61,044 nucleotides of DNA from Chromera velia (lineage: Eukaryota > Sar > Chromeraceae), in NCBI GenBank assembly GCA_018398765.1, contig JAHBMJ010005928.1, forward strand, positions 1 to 61,044. The letters run 5' to 3'. The notes beneath the pieces are model-generated. The model was not told the origin of the DNA and made no database searches. It saw only the letters and a program-made list of their open reading frames with translations. Of the stretch, positions 44,278 to 55,463 are shown in pieces; the stretch's first letter is position 1; the number at the start of each line of letters is the position of its first letter. Position numbers and translations under genes: made by a program.

Positions 44278-46509
44278 CTAAGTGACGCTGCTTACAAGTC
44301 CGTCGCCTTCGCTTAAGTGAACCAGTCTACTCCCCCAATTCTCTTTGAACACAGTGCCTGTACCTTCAAAATTTGGCTCGCCATTTTGCTTTTCACTGCT
44401 TTTGTTTTCTTCTGTCATGAACTGAGTGGGCACCCCACACCCCGCCATCCCGTCTGATTCTGAGGACCCCCCGGGACTCGGGGCGTGGGAACCTGACGCT
44501 TCTGTGGAGGCTAGCGGAGCTGCGGAAACTGAAGGCAGTGAGAGAGCCCCGCTTTCCAGTCCCTTCTCAGTCACCAACCCCGTGGGTGCAGGCGGGAGCA
44601 CGGATACAATCGGTGCTGTGATTTCAGACGTTTTTTCTACTGCTACAACTGGAAGGGGCGCAGCTGCTGGCAGACTGAGCGGGTGGGCAGGCATCGCCGG
44701 CACGAAGGGTGGGGAGTCGGCAGCCATGGGTTGCAAAGTCGTGGGCGACGCCACAGGGCCGGGTTCTGTGAAACTAACCTGGAACATTCCTTGTGCGTGC
44801 ACTTGTTGCGAGGGTGGCGCCCCACTTGTGGTCGATGCTGTGGTTGGAAGCTCTGAAACAGACTGAGCTTGTGGATGGGGATCGGGGGCGGAAGGTTGAG
44901 GCTGGCTCGGGGGGATGGGGGCTGCAGGTACAGGCTGCTGCCTCGCCATGGACTCCTGGGCCCCTTCCCCTCCAGCGGTATGCCGGGGCCCTGGCGATGC
45001 GGAAGAGACGGCTGGTTGTTTTGGAGTTGGTACAGGGGGCTGAGACTCTGTGCGGACAGATGGCTGCGCGGAGGGAACATTGACGGGTCGGAATGTGGAA
45101 AAGCTGGAGGCAGAGGCTGAAGAGTGCATTCCGTTGGGGAGTGGAACACTGGAAGCCTGGGGGGGCCTGCCAGTCGGAAGACCTCTCCCCTGTGCGTAGG
45201 GATTGAAAAAAGCCCCCCCCCTGGCACCCCCTCCTGGGAGAGCCCCTGGGGGGTACATTGCTGAACTTGACGCTGACCCTGCAGCAGAAGCAGAAGAGGA
45301 GGCAGGCATAAGAGAGGGCGTCATTCTCCACTGAGAACCTCCTCCTCCTACGCCTGCTCCTCCGGCTGCAGCAGTCCGACGTGCAACAACAGGGTATCCG
45401 TTTGAATTTTCGCTTTCCGGGACCACCTGGGCCCCGCTCTGGTGCCTCCCCCCCCCCCAATGATGAGTCGACATCTCTATATGAGAGGACCCGCCTGAAG
45501 CAGCTGCCAGTTGATTTTTCGGGTAGCCGTTGTCGCTGTTTGCGTCAATGGGACCCGTCAGCTGGCGCGTCCAGCTCGTCCTCCCCCCCTCAAGGTCTTC
45601 TTCTGGATCTCCTCCCTCTACAACCGCATAGGCACGTCCGGGGTGCAATCCTAAAGACGTCAAGAGGCCACTCACAGAACTTCCCAGGGGCCGCAACCAC
45701 TGCGGAAGGCCCGACATGGCGCTTCCCTTTGGCCTCATCTGCCTCTTGTGTTGTTTTTCTAAATTGACAGCAGAAGACGAAGAGACGATAGGCAGAGACG
45801 AAGAGGGCTGCATTGTTGTCAGAGGAAGGGCTTTTGGAGACTTCATTGACTCCGTTTTCCGGCGCTTGTTCATCTCTCCTGTGTACCATTTGTAGCACTG
45901 CACCCAAGCAAGCAACAAAGCAGGCAGGCACATAGAAAGAAATACATCACCGAACAATTTATTCGAGAAGTAAGAGAGGAACGGGGACGGAAGCGACCGA
46001 ATCGGTAGATCATCAAAAGAATTGACAACCGATTCGTTGTTGCTTATCCGTCTTGGAGGGAACGGACAGGACGGTGGAAAGAAGGAAGAAAGAAAGAAAG
46101 AAACAAGGATGGGCAGAGAGAAAGGAACGACTCACCGAACGGAAAGAGGAAGGAAGGAAGGAAGGAAGGAAGGAAGTGAGGGAGGGAGGGAGGGAGGGAG
46201 GGAAGGAAGGGAGGAAGGGAGGGAAGGAAGGAGGGAAGGAAGGAAAGAAGGAAGGAAGCAAGGAAGGAAGGAAGGAAAGAAGGGAGGAAGGAAGGAAAGA
46301 AAGAAAAAAGGAAGGAAGGAAAGGCGGCAGGAAGGGAGGGAGGGACAGACGGAGGGAGAAAAAAGGGAAGTAGGAAGGGGGGAGAAGGAAAAACAGGAAA
46401 AACATACTGCACACAGGCAGGAGAAAACGAGAAAGAACAGAGAACAGAAAACAGAAGAACCGGAAGAAAATGAAGAGGGAGAGGAATCTAAGAAAAGGAA
46501 GAGACGAGG

Positions 46510-46552
<43 letters not shown>

Positions 46553-47751
46553 TCAACCAACCGACCGACCACTGCGAGGAACACCGAAGCGACGGATGCC
46601 CACTGGAGAGGAGTCAATTTTTTCTGGAACCACACAGCTGTCACGAGGACCATACACAGTTTCCGAGTCAGCCCGACCAAGGACATCGTCAGAGCCCCCA
46701 ACCACCCGATGCCCACGTACATCGACAACTGCCCCCCCGCCCCTGTCAGTACCAACATCCCCAGATCCCCAAAAGTGTGGGGATACCGAGAAAGAAAACT
46801 AAATGGGGCCATACCCTCCAGTACTACCATCGTCACCCCTGCAGACGTTCATAGGAATCAATCACACAAGCATAGAACACAGCCAGACAGTGACTCCCAG
46901 GTATGAACAAACTCAGAACGACAACGAAAGAACATAAGGATCCTGGATGAAACCAAAAAGGGGGCCAAAAAAACAAACGTGAGCGGGAGGATGGAAGCAA
47001 GCAAGGAGGGAAGCAAGGAACGAAGCAAGGAAGGAGGCAAGGAACGAAGTAAGGAAGGAGGCAAGGAACGAAGTAAGGAAGTAAGTAAGGAACGAAGGAA
47101 GGAAGGAAGGGAGGAAGGAAGGAAGGAAGGAAGGAAGGAAGAGATGCGAATGACTCCAGGCCTCCTCATTGACAAGACGCACCGAGACCGAGAAACAGGA
47201 AGAACGACAAAGTGGCGGAGGAAAAAGCAGGAAGGTCGAAGAAAAAATAAAACAAGCAGAGGCACAGTCCGACAAGCAGACGGGGAAACAGATAATCCAC
47301 GCGAAGGGTCCCCAAAGGCGTCAAGAGAAAGAAGGAAGGAAGGAAGAAAGGAAGGAATCTACGTGTGACAAGCCCCCAACTTTTTGCCTGTCCACGGGCT
47401 GACTGACTGACTGACCAGACATGATGACGATGAAGAAATTGATCACCGCCAGCATTTCATAGCTGTCCAGTTTGTGGGTCTTCACGAGGATGTCCTGCCT
47501 GGACCCGGTCATGCCGTCGCATGCCAGAGAGACCAGCAGAAGGGCATTTCCCCACAGCGTGTTTCTCTGCATACATACAGGCATGAACCCCTAACCGCAA
47601 TCAGATCAGATCAGATGAGATAAGATCAGTGCATGAGAAAAGGAAGCAAGGAAGGAAGGAAGGAAGGAAGGAAGGAAGGGAGGGAGGGAAGGAAGGAAGG
47701 AAGGAAGGAAGGAAGGAAGGGAGACAAAAAATCTTCATGACGTTCACGTGA

Positions 47752-47784
<33 letters not shown>

Positions 47785-48975
47785 ATGGAGAGAAGAGGAC
47801 GATGTCAAACGCCGATGATAGACCCACAGACGTGCAGAGGGAAGGGAGGAAGGGGACTGTTAGACTGACTGACCGCGCCCTCCTTTTTGACGTTGGCGAT
47901 GTTGAAGACGAAAAGGGAGGCCACAATCCAGAAGGCAACCAGGATCTGTTCTCTTTTGAACTTCAGTTTGAATGCGAACACTCCCAGAAGAACGATGGCA
48001 ACCTGCACAGATTTGAGGATCGACAAGAGACCTTTGAAGGATGACCTGACACAACTTTCCTCTGAAATTTCCTACGCGGAACCTCCAGCCAGGATGGACA
48101 GCATGGGAGAAAAGAAGAAGGAACTGCGAAGAAAGGGGTGGGTGGGGGGAGAGATCGCTCGATCGATGGAAAGAGGGAAGGGAAAGGGGGCCAGGGCCAG
48201 GCTTTTTGGAATTTTTCGTTTTTTCTGCGAAGTCCATAGCGCTCAGCCCGAAGCGGGGCAGGGGAGGGATAGGTAGACTGGATGAAAAGAACGTTTAACG
48301 AAGGGAGAATCGAAAGGGAGGAGAGAAGGGAAGCGAACGCTTCCTGTCTGTCCGGCTGCTTTCTTCAGTCCCTCACCGGTTTTGCACACTTTGCGAGTGC
48401 CTGCGTGGGGTAGTCAACGAGGGTCAATGCGTGGTACCCAAGTCCTCTCCCGACTGCGTTTGTTAGTGAGCACATGCAGATGTCTGCACACAAACATAAG
48501 AGAAGCAGTCAGTCACCCCCTCTGTGCTGATGAGAGTGCCTACCTTCCAATTGGTGTACGACTGACCGTAGAGAATTTGTTGGTTGCCCAGTTTCTTCAG
48601 AAGAGGCCGGAACGCGTTCAGGTCAAATTTCCTCACCACCCACACAGCCAACATTGCAAGCAGGAGATTCCCCAAAGACGAAACCACAAGGAGGAAGCTC
48701 GAGTACGTGAATTTATCGTCATCTGCAGAATAGAAGGAGGATACATAAGGAAGTCACTACGGTGAGCATGAAGGGTTATTTGTGGGAAGGAAAGTCGCAC
48801 TGGGGGAGTAGATGAGAGGCATCTCCTCTTCTCCACTCTCTGACTGACCTTGACAACAGAGATACATTTTCTGCTGGTATATTCCAAAAGAAAAGAAAAA
48901 GACGTAAATTGAGAGGACCAGCAATGCAAACAAAACTGCTCCCCTCAAGGAGCTCCCTTGCCCCCTCCCACTCAT
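44278..48975 (-). CDS. SLC35B/UAA-type nucleotide-sugar transporter with long C-terminal tail
   Basis: Eight exons: 48975-48849, 48722-48567, 48483-48377, 48123-48046, 48002-47874, 47566-47416, 46838-46558, 45897-44278; 2,649 nt, 882 residues, all junctions in phase. Residues 1-343 form a multi-pass membrane protein. Family motifs are GIYQQKMYL near residue 35, LVDYPTQALAKCAKP near 130, GNALLLVSLACDGMTG near 205 and GALTMSLVGLTRKL near 300, followed by LTPLQWASVASVFLAVVGR. These match ER/Golgi transporters of the SLC35B1 (UAA) group, which exchange nucleotide sugars or ATP/ADP across the membrane; the substrate is not decided by sequence. Residues 344-882, from one 1,620-nt exon, are Pro/Ser/Ala/Gly-rich and probably disordered; the family is normally about 320-350 residues. 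The weakest junctions are 48123-48046 and the donor at 46558. It is head-to-head with the TAF11-like gene. Confidence 0.87.
46080..46552. repeat. GGAA / GGGA and CA microsatellites in the last transporter intron
   Basis: (AAGG)n and (GGGA)n at 46145-46340 and (CA)n at 46512-46550 fill the intron between exons 46838-46558 and 45897-44278. The (CA)n ends within a few bases of the 5' splice site. Confidence 0.9.
46985..47360. repeat. GGAA-type repeats in a transporter intron
   Basis: AAGCAAGG and AACGAAGTAAGGAAGG units (about 46990-47100) grade into (AAGG)n at 47094-47142. A shorter run lies at 47330-47357. All are in the intron between exons 47566-47416 and 46838-46558. A further (AAGG)n/(GGCA)n block lies at 47645-47785 in the intron before it. 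Confidence 0.9.
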
Positions 48976-49617
48976 GCCGTCCACAGCTCACAGATGTGGA
49001 CAAATGCTCCCTCCACTGCGTCTTGAATTAAGGGCTCCCATGACAACACAACAGGTGTCTGGCAAAAACAGGCAGGGAGGAATGGGTAGGGCAAGGAAGG
49101 ATGATGAATTCGAGCAGACAAAAGAGTAAAGATGAGGTCAGTTGGCTCTTCTCATGCATGCCATGTCAATCGTAAGAGCTAGCAAGCAGAAGGAAGTATT
49201 CGACATGCACCATTCGACTGAGCGCGGTCATCTCTCTGTTCATGATCGATCTTTCAAGGTCATGCCGGGGTCCAAGCACTTGTGGAGAATTTTTCGAAGT
49301 GGGTTAAGCGGGGCCCTTGAGTGGGCCCAAACATGCTCATGTCGTCTTAGACCTTAATTCTTGGACTGTCACCGTCTCTTGGACTGTCACCGTCACATCA
49401 AAAGACACGGCTTGTCTTTCTGGTCGGGGGTTCATGAAGTTGTCCGCTGATTGTCAATGTCTTTTGCTTCTATTCTCGCTTTTCAGCTTATCCAAGCCGC
49501 GAAAAGGTAGAGGATTTTGAAAACGCCCAATTTTCCCACCAAGATTTTTTTGGGGGGGAGTAAGATTCCTGTTCCTCTGCTTACGTACGTCTCAAGGCAA
49601 AGCGGCTGGGCGCCATC
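48976..49617. promoter_or_regulatory. Bidirectional promoter region (inferred)
   Basis: The 642 bp between the start codons of the transporter (minus) and the TAF11-like gene (plus) must contain both 5' UTRs and promoters, unless one is far upstream. CTTGGACTGTCACCGTC is repeated in tandem at about 49363-49395. No TATA box or known transcription factor site could be assigned. Confidence 0.45.
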
Positions 49618-51834
49618 ATGTTGGGTGTGGGAGGAGATTCGGACTCCGATTCTTCCTCCAGTGTTTCCTCCAAGTCCTCGACGAGATCGAATCGGGTTCC
49701 GATTTACAGACCAGTGCCGTCTCCTTCAGAAACCGAGTCAGATGACGATGACAGTGATGACGACGAAGACGTCGAGAGTGTGCGGGATGGGCCTCAGGCA
49801 AGTGCAGGAGGAGGGAAAGGGTATGCTTCAGGGGGAAAGGGAAAGCGAGGAGCGGGGGGGAAGCGTGGAGCTTCGGGGGGAAAAATCGGGATCACAGCAA
49901 AAATAGGAGCCTCAAAAGCTGCTCCTGTATCGCCCTCACCGCTCACCAAGAGGCGCCGCCCCTCCTTGGAGTCTCTCTCTTCCCCTCCCAAGAGACGGCG
50001 CCGCCGTCGGATCTCGAAGGATGAGAGACAGGGAGCACAGGGCGCAGGGGCAGAGCAGAGAGGAGACGGGTCCTTCTGGACTATGCTGGAGACGCGGTAT
50101 GGGAAGGACTCTCCCGAACTTGCAGAAAGAAAGGCTGCAGGGACTGCCTGTGTTTTTGATCCGTGAGTTTTTTATTCACCCATCCATAGGCCATTTGACG
50201 TCTCCATGACTGTCCGTCTATCTCGTTTTATGTATCTCGCTGTTTTGTTGTCAGTTCACGTGCCTTTCTTGTCTCTCACTCTTCGAAATGAAACGGCAGC
50301 AGACATGCAATTTTTTTACTGTCTCTTTGTGCGTCTGTTGGCCTCTCCAGCTGCCCGTCCTTCATTTCGTTGTCTGTCTCCCTGCCCTTCTTTCTGGTCG
50401 ACCGTCTCTGCTCAGTGGAAAAAGGAGTGAACGTCTGGAAGGAAAGGGAAACAGGGGTCTGTTTGAGGATTTCCTCTGTCGCTAACCAACCATGGGTTCA
50501 TCGATGTGTTTTGCTTGTTTTGTTTTCTTGTCTATCTGATCGTCTGTCTGTTCTGCCAGTACTTTTGAACTGCCGTTCTGTCTCTCTTCGTGTGTGTCTC
50601 ACTCTCCGTGTGTCTCTCTGGAAGGAACACCAGGAGGGGAGAGGCCAGAAGAGGAACAGACAATTAAGCTGCTGTTTGGCAGTTCTCTCCATTGTAAATG
50701 AGAGTGACCCTTTGAAACGCCAGACATAGATACACTACATCTCGCCTCTTATTTTTGGTAGCTCTCCTCGTGTCTGTATTCTTTTCGCGACTGCCTGACT
50801 GGTTGGCTTGCAGGCTTGCTGTCCTCGAGATAGTCGAGCGTGAGGCCGGGGTTGAGCTCCAGACTCCAAAAAGGGACGTGGCGTCGTTGATTGCATCGGC
50901 TGCGAAGGTCAGAGAGAGGGGTGGGTGGGGATGCGGGGGGTGGTCAGATAGGAATAGCGAGGCAAGGAGTCGCACTCACACGCCCTGTCCATCTGTCTAT
51001 CTGTGTGCCTGCCCTTCTTGCCGTCTGTCTCTCTGTGTGCATGCCCTTCTTGCCGTCTGTCTCTCTGTGTGCATGCCATTCGTGCCGTCTGTCTCTCTGT
51101 GTGCATGCCATTCGTGCCGTCTGTCTCTCTGTGTGCTTGCCCGCCTGTCTCTCTGTCTATCTGTGTGCCTACCTGCCTGCCAGTCTGTCTGTCTCTCTGT
51201 GTCTCTCTGTCTATTGTGTACATTAAGAAAAGAAGGGAGAGGAAGAGATACATAGTCTGTCGGTCTGTGTGCCTGCCTGGGTGCCTGCCCTTCTGCTTAC
51301 CTCTTTGTCTATGTGTGTGTCTGCGAGCCTGTCTGTATGCCTTTCCTTGTTTCTTTCTACCCCCCGTCCTTTCATTCCTTGCTTTCCTTACTTACTTACT
51401 TCCTCGATTCGTGCTCTGTCTCCGTCTCCGGGGAGACAAGATGAAAAGGGAAAAGGTAAGAACAACAGAGAGTATGTCTGCCTGCCTGTGTATCTGATAG
51501 ACGCAGCCTGTTCGTCTTTTGTCAACATGCTGAACCAAGGAAACAGAAAGAAAGGAAGAAAGAAAGAAAGAAAGGAAGAAAGAAAAAAAAAAAAAAGGGA
51601 ACTGGCGCAGAGTCTCTCAATCAGTCTCCCGATCACTCCCCCTGTCTCTGTCAGCACCACTGTTTATCTGTGTCCTTTTCTTGCTCGCTCGCTCACTTTC
51701 GCGTGCCCTGCCAGCTGGAGAAGCGCGTGGATAAAGAACGACAGTGAAGTAAAGAGAAGAGAAGGAGTTTGAAGTGGGAAGAGAATGCTTGTGAAGTAGT
51801 TTGTTCCTTTTTTGGTTCATCTCTCTGGTCGTTT

Positions 51835-51898
<64 letters not shown>

Positions 51899-53396
51899 CA
51901 TCAGATGTGCGTGTTTTTTGCGTTGCAGATGTTTCATGAGTACGATCTCCCTGTCTTTCTGTTGTCAATTGACTGACGGTTTGCAGAGCTTCGTGGCTGA
52001 TTTGGTTTCCACAGCTCACCTTGTGGCTGAAGCAGAGCGCGACTCCGAGGGCGGAAAGTTGAAGGAGGAAGAGAAGAAGCCATCGGGAGGAGAGGGAAAG
52101 AGCAGCCGGGGTGCTCCTCCCCCCCCAGTGCCGAAAATCGAGACCGGCCCTTTCAAAGGTTTGTCTTGTCTTGTCTGTCTATCCGGACGCTCTCTTTCCT
52201 TCCCGCTTTCTCCCTCCCTTGCATATCTGCATGTTGATGTATCTGTCTGTCTGTCTGTCTGTCTGTGTGCGCATATACCCGCATCCGTCCGTACAAGTCC
52301 AAGAGTGAGATGAATATGAATAATATGAATATGTACCACGAAGCAGTCAGTGCGCGTTTTGTGTTGAACGGGCTGCCCGCCCATTGATTTCGTCGCCATT
52401 CCGTCCGTCAGCCAGTCAGTTCGGTCACCCATAGACAGAGACGTTCTCGGTCACTCACTGTTTCAATTCTTCAGATGGCGAGTCAGTCTGGCAATTACAC
52501 GGCTACTCAACTGTATCTGTCGTGCTCGCTCTTTTCTGTGAGATTGGACAGCCCGCACTGCCATGCCATGGGTGGACACCACCCTTTGTTGGATCCTGTT
52601 TATATTTTCTCCTTGCTTCTTTATTCTTCTCTCTTCTAATTTTTAGTCACAGTGCAAAGACAGGCCCATAGGCGCGAATAGGTTTTTCTTGCGAATTGTT
52701 GCAGAAGCGCTATTGCCCAGACATTACTGGAGGGCGTTCGGACTTTTGCACAGGGGGACCGTGAGAAGCCTTCCCTCTGGCGCTGTCCCTGTCTACGAGG
52801 AGGAGGAGGAAGGAGAAGGAGACGGGCCGGGGTCGGAGGAGGAGGACGGGGGTGGGGGCGAGCAGACGGACAGAGGAGGAGCAGGCACGGGCACCCTGTC
52901 AGCTCGGGGTGCGAGTTTCACTTCCCTGATGGGATCGGATATTCTGAATTCAGACGACGAAGAGGAAGGCGAGGGGGAAAGGGGGGTAGGTTCTCGATTT
53001 GGGCCTGGAGAAGACATCGGTATGGGCATCGACCAGCAGCCCAGCAGCAGTAGTGCTCCGGGAGGGGGGGTGCTGCCCCCTCACGCCGTGGGGGTACAGG
53101 GAGGTGTAACCGGGGGTGTTGCAGCTTTGTCAAATTTTGTACCAGGAGGGGGAGCGCCAGATATTGGGTCGACAGGAATATCGGGAAATGAGGGCGAGAA
53201 GAATGGTGAAAAGGCTGGCGACCCAGTTGGTGGAGGAGGAAAAGGAACCGAAAAAGAGGATAGGGAAAAACAGAAAACCGAGACTGCTTTGGAGAGAAGA
53301 GAAGCTCGAGCGAGCGCTCTTGGGATTTCCGATCCGCTTGTCGGCCCTCCTCCGGCTGCTTTCGGAATCTGTCGAAAACGCCGTCTGTGCCTCTAG
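49618..53396 (+). CDS. TAF11-like histone-fold protein
   Basis: Four exons: 49618-50162, 50814-50907, 51987-52158, 52705-53396; 1,503 nt, 500 residues, phases 2, 0 and 1 at the junctions. Residues 1-150 are Ser/Asp, Gly/Lys and Arg-rich with a nuclear-signal-like KRRRRRR. Residues about 155-295 resemble the TAF11 histone fold: FWTMLETRYGKDSPELAERK, FDPLAVLEIVERE, TPKRDVASLIASAAKSFVAD followed by LVSTAHLVAEAE, then after a linker LLPRHYWRAFGLLHRG, comparable to the family's P-x-H-x-R-E-A-x-R end. TAF11 pairs with TAF13 in TFIID and contacts TBP. Residues 310-500 are acidic and Gly-rich. TAF10 is the main alternative; the final helix favours TAF11. The identification rests on pattern and exon order, not on a strong motif. 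Confidence 0.6.
50997..51160 (+). repeat. 32-bp minisatellite in intron 2 of the TAF11-like gene
   Basis: Units start at 51020, 51052, 51084 and 51116, with a partial one at 51148, exactly 32 bp apart. Each has GCCGTCTGTCTCTCTGTGTG followed by CATGCC and a short variable end (CTTCTT or ATTCGT). Confidence 0.95.
51205..51268 (+). repeat. Dispersed 50-bp module in intron 2 of the TAF11-like gene
   Basis: CTATTGTGTACATTAAGAAA, a purine block AAGAAGGGAGAGGAAGAG and ATACATAGTCTGTC in the same order as the other copies, joined upstream to CTGT-rich sequence. Confidence 0.75.
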
Positions 53397-55463
53397 CTCC
53401 CTAAATCCACGATGTCACATGATCTGAAAGACGTTGAGAAGGTCACTTAATTACAGAAACCTCATCAAGCCCGAATCTTTGTTTTCTTCTGTCCTCAGGA
53501 CATTGCCAGTTGTTAGTGGTTTCAATGTGTTTCAATCGGCTTAGGGTCGCGAGTCAGGGGCCTTTGAATCTAGCCTAGAATCTAGTTTTCATATCAAACT
53601 GTGTAATTGATTGAATTCTCATTCCATCACTGTACGGTGTAGAGATACAGAAATTTATAATTTATGCGGGAATGTAAAGGAATTTAAATAAGAATGCAGA
53701 TCGAGGGATTTAAAGGAATTTATAGACAAAAATCAAGTTAAATTAAGAATTTTAGAAACTGAATTTATATATATATATACAAAAAGCCGCTGGGCAAAAA
53801 AAAAAAAAATTAGCATGCACGTTTTCTTACGTGGGGGGTTAAAGTTATCCCTGTCCTCCAAGTGTGGCATGAATGTGTTTCTTAGGCTGGAATTCAAAAT
53901 TACTGGATCTAGTACTGGATCTAGAACTAAACTCCACTTTATCTCACATTATCACCATATAGTTGGATATTAAATAATTTTAAATAATAATTTAGATAAT
54001 ATTCTAGTCTTGGTACATTCCTCTAGGCGCCGGCTAGAGAAAAAAAAAAAAAAATCCCCCAAAACCCTTTACTTTTTTTCTTTTTTTTTTTCTGTATCAG
54101 TCAAACAACTGTTGTTCAAGTGTTGTACAAGTGTTGTTTGTGTGTTGCACAACTGTTGCAGTGCTAAGTGTTGTTCAGGGTTGAAAAGTAAAAAAAAAGA
54201 GAAAGAAAAAAAGATCTCCTCAAATCACTTATTTTTTTTTTTTTTTTCTCTAGCCGGCGTCTAGACTTAGCAAACGCCGAAGAAGGCATTCAGATGGAGG
54301 AGCGTCAAGTATGAGGTCGTATGAGAGAGAGAACTAGTAGCGAAAGCAGTAATCAGGACAGAAGGAAGAGATGAAAGACGTATAGGCCAGACGCTAGGAA
54401 CAAACTTTAAGTCAATGTCCCCCCTAGACATTCCTAATGAAATTTAAATAAATATGATTCAAACAGCCACATATCATAATTTTATATCTAGTGTTATATC
54501 CAGTCACGAACCAGTTGTATTAAGAATCTGTAATAGTAGTATAGTTACTACAGTAATACAAATCCTTGGTGTTGTTCAATACTTTTTCCGACGTTTAACA
54601 AGTAGATTTCTGTACTTCCACCTTTCAGGAGACTACATTGGCTATGCAGGTAGAGTAGACTATATTAAATTAACTTCTATTACCTCTGAACTATAACTAT
54701 AGTTAAAAAATTTAAATGTTTACTAAAAATCATATTAAAAATTTTAATTTAAAATTTTAACTTCAGTTTTTCCTCACAATGACTTCAGATATGTTTTGCC
54801 TGAATGATGTTCACAGTGAATAAACCCATGCATGCGATTAATTATGAACTGAAAGTTCTTTCTTTCCAACACACTTGCGCCTGGTTGGCGATGGTCCACA
54901 CCTACACCTCAGACAAATCTTCAAGACGAAGGAAGCTCAAAGCGTTTCAGTCAGATCTTTCTCTTTCTGTAATGCAAGGTTCGTTTGAAGTTATTGCTGA
55001 ATCGCGGTCGTTTTCAAGATGACATTGAAGATGTTCAGGCATGCCTGTCAATTTCAATCGATCCACAATGAATTCCAGCAAAACACCAAAAACATAAACC
55101 TGTCACACCATGCTCATGTACTTTATGAGACCACTCGGAACTTATCGCTGTTTCTGGCTGCAACGACGCACAACCGCCTCGCACATTCACTCTCAACTGC
55201 ATGCCAAACGACAAGACAGCAAACCTGCCAGGAGGTAACAACGAACGAGGGAAAGCCGCATGCACGTGTTGAATTGCGAAAAAGCAACGAAAAGCACCGA
55301 TCATGCACTTTGTGAATTAAGTCGTGAGTCAAGACGCTCGATCTGAATTAAAAACGAACTCATGTCCGCAAAAAGGATTTTAGTTCTCCTGCTGCGAGGC
55401 CCCAACCCGCCCCGCTTCTTCTTCAAAACAACATGACTCTACGGCCTTCGGAAGAGAAGGCGC
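53397..55463. other. AT-rich convergent spacer
   Basis: Lies between the 3' ends of the TAF11-like gene and the oocyst-wall-like gene. It is AT-rich from 53560 to 54800 and holds one 244-bp element with inverted termini. Open frames at 54454-54696 and 54804-55315 have no recognisable features or splice-bounded partners. Confidence 0.6.
54022..54265. mobile_element. MITE-like element with 19-bp inverted termini
   Basis: TCTAGGCGCCGGCTAGAGA at 54022-54040 is matched, with one mismatch, by its reverse complement at 54247-54265. Both arms continue inward as runs of A or T. The 244-bp interior has no coding capacity and contains several TGTTGTTCAAGTGTTGTACA-like units. Size, inverted ends and AT-rich setting are typical of miniature transposons. 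Confidence 0.6.

Noticed and set aside
45381-45767. Plus-strand open frame opposite the transporter tail
   Set aside because: It overlaps the last exon of the transporter in antisense; the minus-strand exon is longer and joins in phase to a recognisable membrane protein.
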